From assembly GCA_017934545.1 (NCBI GenBank), contig JAGBJI010000005.1, forward strand, positions 186,001 through 250,000: a DNA stretch of 64,000 nt. Reading direction: 5' to 3'. Under the pieces are notes generated by a model. That model made no database searches. It saw only the letters and a program-made list of their open reading frames with translations, and was not told the DNA's origin. The stretch's first letter is position 1, and every line of letters begins with the position of its first letter. This document shows positions 18,417 to 26,772 of the stretch, piece after piece. This DNA is from Bacteroidales bacterium (GTDB lineage Bacteria > Bacteroidota > Bacteroidia > Bacteroidales > P3). Position numbers and translations under genes: made by a program.

Positions 18417-20243
18417 ATGTCAGAGAATGATTTTTTGGATATAACTACTGCAACCGAACAGCAGGGGTCGTATATCAAAGTTATAGGAGTGGGAGGTGCA
18501 GGAACCAATGCCGTTAACCATATGTACAACAGGGGTATAACAGGAGTTGATTTTATAGTGTGCAATACCGACGAACAAAGTCTTAACTCCTCTCCGATAA
18601 CCACTAAAATTAAAATCGGCGAAGGCGGATTGGGAGCAGGCAACAAACCGGAGGTAGCCCAAAAAGCAGCAATAGCCGCATCGGACAGAATCAAATCGGT
18701 TCTTGACAGCAACACCCATATGTTGTTCATCACGGCAGGTATGGGCGGCGGAACGGGAACGGGAGCTTCGCCCGAAATAGCAAAGATAGCCAAAGAAATA
18801 GAGATAGACGGCGGAAATGATGAGATATTGGTAGTAGCGGTAGTGACCATTCCGTTTTCTTTTGAGGGAAGAAAACGCCGTGAACAGGCACGTATAGGTA
18901 TTGAGAACTTGAAAAAGACCGTTGACTCTATAATTATAGTTAACACGGATAAACTTAAAAGCCGCGGAAACATGAGCATGAAAAATGCTTTCGCCCTTGC
19001 AGACGATGTATTGCTTACCGCAGCCAAAGGAATATCGGAAATAATGACGGCAAACGCTTACATACACGTGGACTTCCGCGATGTACAGTCCATAATGCAG
19101 CACTCGGGCGTAGCACTTATGGGAAGCGGTACGGGCGAAGGCGAAGACCGTGCATACGAAGCAATAAAAGCCGCAACTACAAGCGATTTGCTTAACGACA
19201 ATGACTTGAAACAAACTCAAAACATATTGCTTTACATATCTTATTCTTCAAAAGAAGAGTATCAGTTGCAGACCGACGAATTGGAAACAATAACCAACTA
19301 CATACAAGAGATTACCAATGCGGACGTTGATATGATTTGGGGATGCGGAACGGACGATACATTGGAAGGCAAAGTGTCTATAACGCTTGTTGCTACGGGT
19401 TTTGAGTCGCAGGAAATATACCACACTCCCGAACGTTCAATATCTGCGGGCGTAAAAGCTCCTGTTGCACAGGAACCGGTGACGCAAGTACTTAACATAG
19501 CACAGGAACCTGCAAATGAAATCAAACAACAGCCTGTTCAACCTGCAGTTCACCAACCTGTTGTTACGGATAACAACACTCAAACCTCTGCACAGTACAA
19601 CAAGGTTATATCCGACACTGATTTTACGGTGACTAAAAAAGAAGAACCCGCTTCACAGTTCAGCAGCGTTAAGGAAAAAGAAAGCGAAGTTGTAACCATA
19701 ACTTTGGGAGAAGACAATCCTTATGCAAAGCACGAAGAAACAAAACAGGAAAAACAACCCGTAACGGAGGACAAAGACGACATCATGGCTCAGTTTGCCA
19801 AAGCCGACACGGTAAAACAAACATTTGTCCTTGACGTCAAGGAAACGGAAACCGACAGCATGGCAGAAGAAGAGTATAAAAACGAAACTTCAGTCCAACC
19901 GCAAGCCACATTGTTTGCACAGGTGACCGCTTCGCAGTTGCAGGAAGAGCCTGCGGTAAACTCATTGAAAGACCTTGCCATGCAGGGAACGCAAAACAAT
20001 GCACAGCCGCAGCCGTCTTTTACGTCAAACCAAGCAGCTGCCATTAAGCAAGACCGTATCAAACGTATCCATGACTTGTTGAAACAAGGCAAAGTAAGCC
20101 TTGTGCAGAGCCTGCGTCCCGATGCAGTGGATTTTGACGAGAAACTGTCGCAACAAAACATCTCCGACGTACGTATGACTGTCAACAAAGAAGGCGGAAT
20201 ACAACTTACGGAAAATCCAGTGATAGGTTCCCAAGTAGACTGA
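18417..20243 (+). CDS. ftsZ: Cell division protein FtsZ with an unusually long C-terminal linker
   Basis: This 608-aa tubulin-like GTPase has the N-terminal VIGVGGAGTNAVNHMY, the GTP signature GGGTGTG (110-116), and T7 synergy loop residues D219 and D222 in HVDFRDV. The position equivalent to the usual T7-loop Asn (NxDxxD) is H217. The globular domain ends near 333. A Gln/Glu/Thr/Pro-rich linker of more than 200 residues follows, then a conserved-looking tail (about 540-608) with basic KQDRIKRIHDLLKQGK. Bacteroidota FtsZ proteins are usually nearer 430-460 aa. A strong terminator closes the cluster. Confidence 0.95.
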   Translation: MSENDFLDITTATEQQGSYIKVIGVGGAGTNAVNHMYNRGITGVDFIVCNTDEQSLNSSPITTKIKIGEGGLGAGNKPEVAQKAAIAASDRIKSVLDSNTHMLFITAGMGGGTGTGASPEIAKIAKEIEIDGGNDEILVVAVVTIPFSFEGRKRREQARIGIENLKKTVDSIIIVNTDKLKSRGNMSMKNAFALADDVLLTAAKGISEIMTANAYIHVDFRDVQSIMQHSGVALMGSGTGEGEDRAYEAIKAATTSDLLNDNDLKQTQNILLYISYSSKEEYQLQTDELETITNYIQEITNADVDMIWGCGTDDTLEGKVSITLVATGFESQEIYHTPERSISAGVKAPVAQEPVTQVLNIAQEPANEIKQQPVQPAVHQPVVTDNNTQTSAQYNKVISDTDFTVTKKEEPASQFSSVKEKESEVVTITLGEDNPYAKHEETKQEKQPVTEDKDDIMAQFAKADTVKQTFVLDVKETETDSMAEEEYKNETSVQPQATLFAQVTASQLQEEPAVNSLKDLAMQGTQNNAQPQPSFTSNQAAAIKQDRIKRIHDLLKQGKVSLVQSLRPDAVDFDEKLSQQNISDVRMTVNKEGGIQLTENPVIGSQVD

Positions 20244-20275
20244 ATACTTTCATAGACTATACAACATAATTCTTA

Positions 20276-20314
20276 CCCCTTTTCTTTTACTTCTAAAAAG
20301 AAAAGGGGTTTTTT
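20276..20314 (+). terminator. Rho-independent terminator after ftsZ
   Basis: CCCCTTTTCTTTT pairs with AAAAAGAAAAGGGG across a short loop, followed by TTTTTTG. It lies 33 bases after the ftsZ stop and marks the end of the dcw cluster. Confidence 0.9.
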
Positions 20315-20479
20315 GTATTCGGGCGTTTTTATGTTTAATAACTTTTCTTTTCTGAAAAAGTGAGATAAGAATTGACCTTTTATTGTGCAATTCCTCCGTT
20401 TATTACAATATACTTACTTGATGTTTCCGCTCATTTAAAAATGAATTTCAACTCTTTTTATTCTTTATTTCCGTCTTTT

Positions 20480-20665
20480 TCGCAATTAAATACTTCCTTT
20501 TTATAATTTTTCTCCGCCCTACCGCAATAAAATTTTGCCCAATGCTATAAAAATTCCGCCCTTTGCGAAAGTAATTGCAAAAAAATCTGATTTTTTGATG
20601 CAAAAAAATAGGTTTTTTCAGTCAAAAAATGTGATTTTTTTGAAATTCTTTTCAGAAAGGGCAAA
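20480..20665. repeat. 21-23 bp periodic array, left copy flanking the LRR island
   Basis: CGCAATtAAA-type units lead into palindromic units centred near 20587, 20610, 20631 and 20654, the last being TTTTCAGAAAGG. From about 20550 to 20660 it is nearly identical to 24512-24625. The stretch 20315-20480 is AT-rich and holds only weak traces of the same period. No gene is seen in 20315-20835. Confidence 0.75.
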
Positions 20666-20835
20666 AACCAAGTGCCATAGGGCAGCGGCAAAGGAAGAAA
20701 AGGCGGTAATCAGGCGGAAGAAAACGGCGGCGATGGATTACATAGCAAAGGTGAGGTATTATAATAGTATAAGGATTATATACAGTGCGGCATCGGTGCG
20801 GGAAGAAATTTTTGTTTTATTAGTTCAAAATTTTA

Positions 20836-20865
20836 TTGGCAGTTCAAAAAACTTTCGTACTTTTG
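20836..20865 (+). promoter_or_regulatory. Promoter of the structured RNA (TTG, 19 bases, TACTTTTG)
   Basis: TTG at 20836-20838 and TACTTTTG at 20858-20865 match the Bacteroidota -33 and -7 elements with 19 bases between them. No coding frame starts nearby; the folded RNA candidate begins just downstream. Confidence 0.6.
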
Positions 20866-20871
20866 CAGACG

Positions 20872-21105
20872 GAAACAGTCAGTTGTGACTATGAACTTGA
20901 GCATTGACTATTATTTCTAACTCAAAACAAGCCTAAGGAACTTCTTTTGAATTTTTTTCGGAAATAATTTGTTGAAAAGGTACAAGTTTAAGGGTGAACC
21001 GACCCTAACCATGTTATATGTTAAAGTGACACCTGTTACGGTGTGAACTTACTATAGGTTAGGTGGGTATTCTTCCTTAGGCTTTACCCGAGTTAGAATA
21101 GATAA
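20872..21105 (+). ncRNA. Structured non-coding RNA, 6S-like rod (candidate)
   Basis: A rod-like fold is visible. GCCTAAGGAA (20931-20940) pairs perfectly with TTCCTTAGGC (21073-21082), and CTAACTC (20917-20923) with GAGTTAG (21090-21096). Inside, CCTAACC (21004-21010) pairs with GGTTAGG (21057-21063), and ACACC/GGTGT (21029-21044) forms the apical hairpin. A closing stem, a large internal loop and an apical arm recall 6S RNA (ssrS), but the internal loop is very asymmetric (about 63 bases on the 5' side), so identity is uncertain. A good promoter precedes it. Ends are estimates. Confidence 0.55.
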
Positions 21106-21239
21106 GTTTACACTTTTTCTGTTTTATCCCTCCCGTCTTCTGAAAAGGAAATCATAGTTTATGCTTTTGACATAATTTTATTAACTATTAAACAGGAAAT
21201 GGAAATCCTTTTCGTGCAATACGGATAAATAGTAAAAGA

Positions 21240-21866
21240 ATGCTAAAAGTAAGACATCCTATAGTAAGTTCTATGGAATATCAAAAGAATTTTTTGAGAA
21301 ATATGATTGATATGTTTCCTGACATATATCAATCATGGAGTGATAAAGAATATTCTAACTTTCAAAACATAGCAAAACAATCAAGTGACGGTTTTAGAGA
21401 AGTGGAAAACACCATATATAATTATTATGATGATTTGTTTCAATCTCAATTTAGTGGCGTGACTTCTTTGTTCTATAATGCCATGTTAGTTATGACTTAT
21501 TCTTTTTATGAAGAATTTATCAATAAAATAGCCAATGATAAGGAAAAAGGTTTTGAATGTTCTTCACAAGATTCTTATAAAAAAATAACCTGCCTAATGG
21601 ATAGTAAAAATAAAAAGTTTTCACAAAAGTGTCTTAATGACATTAAGTATATTAATAAATATATACGAATATTGAGAAATGACATCTGCCATAATAATGC
21701 AGGAACACTTAAACATAAAAAAGAAATAAAAGAATTATGTAATAGACAAAAAGACGTAATTATTGACCAAGATATTATTTTAATTACAGGTAAAGATTTT
21801 ATACTTGATGTTCTTAATAAAGAATTTCTTATTCTGTCTGAATTAGTAAATAAATTAGAGTATTAA
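21240..21866 (+). CDS. HEPN-like helical protein of unknown function
   Basis: This 208-aa protein is rich in Lys, Asn, Tyr and Ile, with no signal peptide or membrane segment. Residues 146-151 are RNDICH, matching the Rx4H motif (often RNxxxH) at the RNase site of HEPN domains. A long helical stretch containing MLVMTYSFYEEFINKIA precedes it, as expected for a four-helix HEPN fold. HEPN proteins include toxins, defence RNases and nucleotide-transfer partners; no MNT partner is next to it. The LRR surface protein gene follows after 22 bases. Codons are more AT-rich than in the dcw genes, hinting at acquisition. The HEPN assignment is from one motif and predicted helicity. Confidence 0.6.
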   Translation: MLKVRHPIVSSMEYQKNFLRNMIDMFPDIYQSWSDKEYSNFQNIAKQSSDGFREVENTIYNYYDDLFQSQFSGVTSLFYNAMLVMTYSFYEEFINKIANDKEKGFECSSQDSYKKITCLMDSKNKKFSQKCLNDIKYINKYIRILRNDICHNNAGTLKHKKEIKELCNRQKDVIIDQDIILITGKDFILDVLNKEFLILSELVNKLEY

Positions 21867-21888
21867 TAAATGATAAAGAGATAAAACA

Positions 21889-24267
21889 ATGAAAAAAGAA
21901 ACAAAATTTTTAAAAATTATTGTCTTATTTATGGCAATATTTGCAAGTATTAATGTATTTGCTTACGATTTTGAAGTAGACGGAATTTATTACAATAAAA
22001 ATTCCGACGGAACTAGTGTCAGTGTAACGTACAAAAGTTATAGTTATAGCTATTGGGGTGATGTTATAATTCCTTCATCAGTAACTTATAACGGAATAAC
22101 CTACAGCATTACGTCTATTGATTATAAAGCATTCAGTGATTGTAAATATTTAAAAAGCGTAGAAATACCCAACAGTGTTACGAAAATTAGTGATGGAGCA
22201 TTCAGTAATTGTAGTGGTTTAACAAGTATAACCATACCAAACAGTGTTACGACTATCGGTAATACAGCATTCTATTATTGTAGCGGTTTGAAAAGTGTAG
22301 AGATACCAAACAGTGTTACCTCCATTGGTGCTGGTGCATTTGATAACTGCATTGGATTGACAAGTGTAACGATAGGAAACAGTGTTGCATCTATTGGTAA
22401 TTATGCATTCTGTGAGTGTACAAATTTGACAAATATAACTGTAAATAATGATAATATTAAGTATTCATCTACTAATGGAGTTTTATATAACAAACAACAA
22501 GATACTATTATTTGCTATCCTGCAGGTAAAAAAGATGATAACTTTACTGTACCTAACAGTGTTACAATTATTGATAAATATGCATTTGCTTATTGTAAAT
22601 ATTTGAACAGTGTAGAAATCCCCAGCAGTGTTATATCTATTGGTAATGGTGCATTCCGTTCTTGCACTGGTTTGACAAGTATTACTCTACCGAATAGTGT
22701 AATGTACATAGATATAAATGCATTCGCTCATTGTACAGGTTTGACAAGTGTAACGATAGGAAACAGTGTTACTTCAATCGGTAGTGATGCATTCTATAAT
22801 TGTAAAAATTTGGAGAGTATCATCTCTTATGCGAAGACGCCTCCTACTGTACAAAGTAAAAGTTTTTATAAAGTCAACGAAGACATACCTGTTTATGTAC
22901 CATGTGGCTGTAAAGAAGAGTATAGTTCTGCTACTGGTTGGAAAGAATTTACAAATCTTCAAGAGGATTGTAACGTATATATTTATGATACAGTTTACAT
23001 ACACGACACAATAATTGAAACTATTCATGATACAACTATTGTCACGCAAATTGACACAGTAACCTTGCATGACACGATTACAAACGAGATTACGCTGTAC
23101 GATACCATCACATTAACTGACACTGTTATGCTTACGGAATATGTACACGACACAGTAACCAATACCGTACATGATACCACTATTGTAACACAGATTGATA
23201 CGGTGACATTATATGATACTATAACAAACGAAATAACACTTTACGATACCATAGCATTACACGATACTACTATCGTCACGCAAATCGATACCGTAACGTT
23301 ACATGACACGATTACAAACAAAATTACACTGTACGATACCGTCACTTTGACGGACACAGTTTTGCTTACGGAATATATACACGACACTGTAACCAATACC
23401 GTACATGATACTATAACAAACGAAATAACACTTTATGATACCGTAACGTTACATGACACGATTACAAACGAAATTACACTGTACGATACCGTCACTTTGA
23501 CGGACACAGTTTTGCTTACAGAATATATACACGATACTGTAACCAATACTGTACATGATACTACTATTGTAACACAGATTGATACGGTAACGTTATATGA
23601 TACTATAACAAACGAAATAACTCTTTATGACACCGTAACGTTACATGACACGATTACAAACGAGATTACGCTGTATGATACCGTTACTTTAACGGACACA
23701 GTTATGTTTACGGAATATATACACGACACTATAACCAATACCGTACATGATACTATAACAAATGAAATAACACTTTATGATACCGTAACGTTACATGACA
23801 CGATTACAAACGAAATTACACTGTACGATACCGTGACATTGACTGATACATTGTATGTTTATGACACGGTAACATTGTGTTCAACGGTGCGGACATACAT
23901 CTATGCAACAATCAATGCAGGAGAAAATTATTCGGATTACGGTTTTAATACTTCGGAAGTAGGAACGCATGTATTAACACTTCAAACCGAAGACGGATGC
24001 GACAGCATTATCACGTTGTATTTGCAAGTTACGCAAGATATTAATGAGGTTCAACAAGACAAAATTATAACCGTTTACCCTAACCCTGCAAAAGACAAGG
24101 TTACAATCAAAGCCGACGGCGACATAACTATATTTAACAATAAAGGACAAACGGTTAAAACCATCAAAAACATAAACGGCGTTAAAGAAATAAACATTGC
24201 CGACCTTGAAAGCGGCGTTTATTATATCAAAGTCGGAGAAACGACCAAGAAATTGATAATTAAATAA
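21889..24267 (+). CDS. BspA-type leucine-rich-repeat surface protein with DT-repeat stalk and T9SS tail
   Basis: This 792-aa secreted protein has a signal peptide (1-25, ending VFA-YDF) and LRR_5/BspA-type repeats (about 45-340) with the recurring form SVTxIGxxAFxxCxxLxSVxIPN. A stalk of Thr/Asp-rich repeats (about 362-660) is built from HDTIT-NEITLYDT and similar blocks. A final T9SS type A sorting domain (about 715-792) contains VYPNPAKDKVTI and ends KLIIK. Such proteins are exported by the type IX secretion system, and BspA-type LRRs often bind host or bacterial surfaces. The stalk repeats are nearly identical at DNA level. A terminator follows. Confidence 0.88.
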   Translation: MKKETKFLKIIVLFMAIFASINVFAYDFEVDGIYYNKNSDGTSVSVTYKSYSYSYWGDVIIPSSVTYNGITYSITSIDYKAFSDCKYLKSVEIPNSVTKISDGAFSNCSGLTSITIPNSVTTIGNTAFYYCSGLKSVEIPNSVTSIGAGAFDNCIGLTSVTIGNSVASIGNYAFCECTNLTNITVNNDNIKYSSTNGVLYNKQQDTIICYPAGKKDDNFTVPNSVTIIDKYAFAYCKYLNSVEIPSSVISIGNGAFRSCTGLTSITLPNSVMYIDINAFAHCTGLTSVTIGNSVTSIGSDAFYNCKNLESIISYAKTPPTVQSKSFYKVNEDIPVYVPCGCKEEYSSATGWKEFTNLQEDCNVYIYDTVYIHDTIIETIHDTTIVTQIDTVTLHDTITNEITLYDTITLTDTVMLTEYVHDTVTNTVHDTTIVTQIDTVTLYDTITNEITLYDTIALHDTTIVTQIDTVTLHDTITNKITLYDTVTLTDTVLLTEYIHDTVTNTVHDTITNEITLYDTVTLHDTITNEITLYDTVTLTDTVLLTEYIHDTVTNTVHDTTIVTQIDTVTLYDTITNEITLYDTVTLHDTITNEITLYDTVTLTDTVMFTEYIHDTITNTVHDTITNEITLYDTVTLHDTITNEITLYDTVTLTDTLYVYDTVTLCSTVRTYIYATINAGENYSDYGFNTSEVGTHVLTLQTEDGCDSIITLYLQVTQDINEVQQDKIITVYPNPAKDKVTIKADGDITIFNNKGQTVKTIKNINGVKEINIADLESGVYYIKVGETTKKLIIK
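22975..23865 (+). repeat. In-gene tandem repeat encoding the Thr/Asp-rich stalk
   Basis: Blocks such as CATGACACGATTACAAACGA and TATGATACTATAACAAACGA recur many times, with few synonymous changes, across about 890 bases. Higher-order units contain TLTDTVLLTEYIHDTVTNTV. The tract is in frame throughout and likely to change copy number by recombination. Confidence 0.8.
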
Positions 24268-24283
24268 AGCAAACTGATTGCTT

Positions 24284-24326
24284 AAAAAGGTTGTATTCTG
24301 TCTTTTCTCTGAATACAACCTTTTTT
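24284..24326 (+). terminator. Rho-independent terminator after the LRR gene
   Basis: AAAAAGGTTGTATTC (24284-24298) pairs with GAATACAACCTTTTTT (24311-24326) across a 12-base loop. The T-run belongs to the 3' arm. Confidence 0.9.
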
Positions 24327-24385
24327 ATTATATGTTCTTTTACCCATTATTCCAGCCCCGCCTTATTTTATCTCCTCCTTTTCTA

Positions 24386-24625
24386 CAATTAAATTTCACT
24401 TTGCCGCACTTAAATTCCACCCTTTTATAATTTTTTACTGCCCATCCGCAATAAAATTTTACCTAACGGCACTTTAATTTTACTTCATCGCACTTGATGT
24501 TTGCCCAATGCGGTAAAAATTCCGCCCTTTGCGAAAGTAATTGCAAAAAAATCAGATTTTTTAATGCAAAAAAATAGGTTTTTTCAGTCAAAAAATGTGA
24601 TTTTTTTGAGATTATTTTCTGAAAG
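24386..24625. repeat. 21 bp periodic array, right copy flanking the LRR island
   Basis: From 24386 the sequence can be cut into consecutive 21-bp units: 24386, 24407, 24428, 24449, 24470, 24491 and 24512. Most begin CA(A/C)(T)TTAAA-like and end in a CCG, CGG or CGC-like group. It then passes into palindromic units like those at 20587-20654, ending with TTTTCTGAAAGG. From 24512 on it is nearly identical to the left copy. Confidence 0.78.
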
Positions 24626-24915
24626 GGCGGCAGCTTAATGCCATAGGGCGTAGAAAAAAGGTAAAAAGGCAATGGTGAAGGGGCTATTCGGAAAAAAGTA
24701 AATAAAATATTGCAAAAAGAAACAGTAAAAAATATTAATTATAAATAATTATGACGATAAAGTAGCTATATTCAATCGTAAATCTCTCTATGACAGGCGA
24801 TGACATCCCGCAGTCATTGTGTTACAAATATGGTGAAATACCACCATTTCTTTATTAATTTTGTGCAGTAAGTTTATTTTTTTAAGAATTTTTCATGGAA
24901 TTTCATATTTTTTTG

Positions 24916-24923
24916 TATCTTTG
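24916..24923 (+). promoter_or_regulatory. -7 box (TATCTTTG) upstream of the polysaccharide locus
   Basis: TATCTTTG matches the -7 consensus. The first intact gene starts at 25580, so a transcript from here would have an untranslated leader of about 650 bases. Confidence 0.45.
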
Positions 24924-24929
24924 CACATG

Positions 24930-25579
24930 ATTCTACATCAGTAGATATGGTTTTTCGGTGTTGCAAAAGCCATTATTTGAAAACATAATAACTTCAAATA
25001 ACGGTACTTTTGAAAGATAATGTCATTATAATGATATAATTAGTAACACTGAAAAATATATTATATAAATAAGCGGGAGTCCTATCAACATGCATAAGGA
25101 CATAGCTTTGCTATATCAATAGTTACCAATAGGTAAAATTGCTAAACCTTTCAATGAATCCGCAATAAGTACCGTGGAATACGGTTATATCAAATATAAA
25201 AAAGATGATAAATAGGATGATTGCTATTGTACAATGTCATTATTGACAAGAAGTGTTTGAGTTATAAAAGACTAAATTAAAAAGTATGGTGTGAAAGACG
25301 ATTGTTTTCTACATTTGGAGTAATAAATCATGTTACTATATACAGATATGTTAAAAAACAACAGTTTGCAACAGAGAAGAGTCCTCTTCTATGAAATATT
25401 CCTCCTGCGCGCTATTTCTATAATATAGTATAATGATTATAGAAGAAGAGAAATTCACGCAAACAAAGAAACGATAGGATAGGTTGAAGAAACTGAAAAA
25501 TGGCTCAAATTAGGGATATCAAGATGATGGCAGAGCAGCAGTGATAGTATTGTATATGATGCAAGAACAATAAGAAGTA
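24930..25579. other. Long leader or decayed sequence before the polysaccharide genes
   Basis: This stretch has no intact gene. Short frames such as one reading MLKNNSLQQRRVLFYEIF near 25349 end quickly at stops and look like decayed coding sequence that I cannot identify. Bacteroides capsule loci often begin with UpxY/UpxZ antitermination genes; none is recognisable here. The region could be an untranslated leader, a remnant of lost upstream genes, or both. Confidence 0.4.
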
Positions 25580-26740
25580 ATGGCAAGATTTAAAGAAAAT
25601 GGGAAGTTGAAGCTGTTGATAATTGTGGGTACCCGCCCGGAGATTATCAGGTTGGCAGCAGTGATAAGTAAGTGCAGGAAGTATTTTGACTGTATGCTGG
25701 CACACACGGGACAGAACTACGATTATAACCTAAACGGAGTGTTCTTTAAGGACTTAAAACTGGATGCCCCAGACATTTATATGGATGCCGTAGGCGATGA
25801 TTTAGGTTCCACGATGGGCAACATCATTGATAAATCCTACAAGATTATGGTAGAAACCAACCCCGATGCCGTATTGGTGTTGGGTGATACTAACTCCTGT
25901 TTGAGCGTGATTGGAGCCAAGCGGTTGCATATCCCCATCTTTCACATGGAGGCAGGGAACAGATGTAAAGATGAGTGTCTACCTGAAGAAACTAATCGTC
26001 GCATTGTGGACATTATCAGCGATGTGAACATGGCTTATTCAGAACATGCACGTCGGTATTTAGCTGACTGCGGACTTCCGAAAGAACGGACTTATGTCAC
26101 GGGTAGTCCGATGGCAGAGGTGCTACACCAAAACCTCGCAGAGATAGAGGCCAGCGATATCCATAAACGACTTGGATTGGAGAAAGGTAAGTACATCTTG
26201 CTTTCTGCCCACCGCGAGGAAAATATTGACACAGAGAAAAATTTTCTTTCGCTTTTCAATGCCATTAACAAGATGGCACAGAAATATGACTTACCGATTC
26301 TCTATAGTTGTCATCCTCGTAGCCGTAAACGTTTGGAGCAGTCTGACTTCAAATTGGACAAGCGTGTCATACAGCACGAGCCATTGGGATTTCACGACTA
26401 CAACTGCCTACAAATGAATGCTTTTGCAGTGGTCAGCGACTCTGGCACATTGCCCGAGGAGAGCAGTTTCTTTATGAGTGTAGGTCATCCATTCCCCGCC
26501 ATCTGCATCCGCACATCTACAGAACGCCCTGAAGCCATAGACAAAGCATGTTTTTTCATTGCAGGTATAGACGAGAAATCTCTGCTTCAGACCGTAGAGA
26601 TGGCTGTGGATATGAACCAGAATGGTGACTATGGCATACCTGTACCGGATTATATTGAAGAAAATGTTTCGACAAAGGTAGTGAAGATTATCCAGAGTTA
26701 TGTTGGTATTGTGGACAAGATGGTCTGGAGGAAGTTTTAA
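25580..26740 (+). CDS. capG: Non-hydrolysing UDP-N-acetyl sugar 2-epimerase (WecB/CapG type)
   Basis: This 386-aa protein of the UDP-GlcNAc 2-epimerase family has IVGTRPEIIRLAAV at the N-terminus, AHTGQNYDYNLN, VLGDTNSCLS, HMEAGNRC and SDSGTLPEESSFF, all typical. The family either makes UDP-ManNAc (WecB) or does the last step to UDP-L-FucNAc (CapG/FnlC/WbjD). Since capF and capE follow directly, the CapG role is favoured. The ATG at 25580 gives a short N-terminal extension before the core strand LKLLIIVGTRP. Confidence 0.88.
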   Translation: MARFKENGKLKLLIIVGTRPEIIRLAAVISKCRKYFDCMLAHTGQNYDYNLNGVFFKDLKLDAPDIYMDAVGDDLGSTMGNIIDKSYKIMVETNPDAVLVLGDTNSCLSVIGAKRLHIPIFHMEAGNRCKDECLPEETNRRIVDIISDVNMAYSEHARRYLADCGLPKERTYVTGSPMAEVLHQNLAEIEASDIHKRLGLEKGKYILLSAHREENIDTEKNFLSLFNAINKMAQKYDLPILYSCHPRSRKRLEQSDFKLDKRVIQHEPLGFHDYNCLQMNAFAVVSDSGTLPEESSFFMSVGHPFPAICIRTSTERPEAIDKACFFIAGIDEKSLLQTVEMAVDMNQNGDYGIPVPDYIEENVSTKVVKIIQSYVGIVDKMVWRKF

Positions 26741-26772
26741 CTACCATAGATTGCACAGACAAAACGTATTTT

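Noticed and set aside
18420-19220. 266-codon minus-strand open frame opposite ftsZ
   Set aside because: Shadow of the conserved FtsZ GTPase region.
20535-20888. 117-codon plus-strand open frame
   Set aside because: It lies over the periodic array and the RNA promoter; the translation is low-complexity Lys/Phe sequence from repeats. The matching array at 24.5 kb does not keep the frame.
24463-24672. 69-codon minus-strand open frame
   Set aside because: It is the translation of the right-hand periodic array on the other strand, without coding character.
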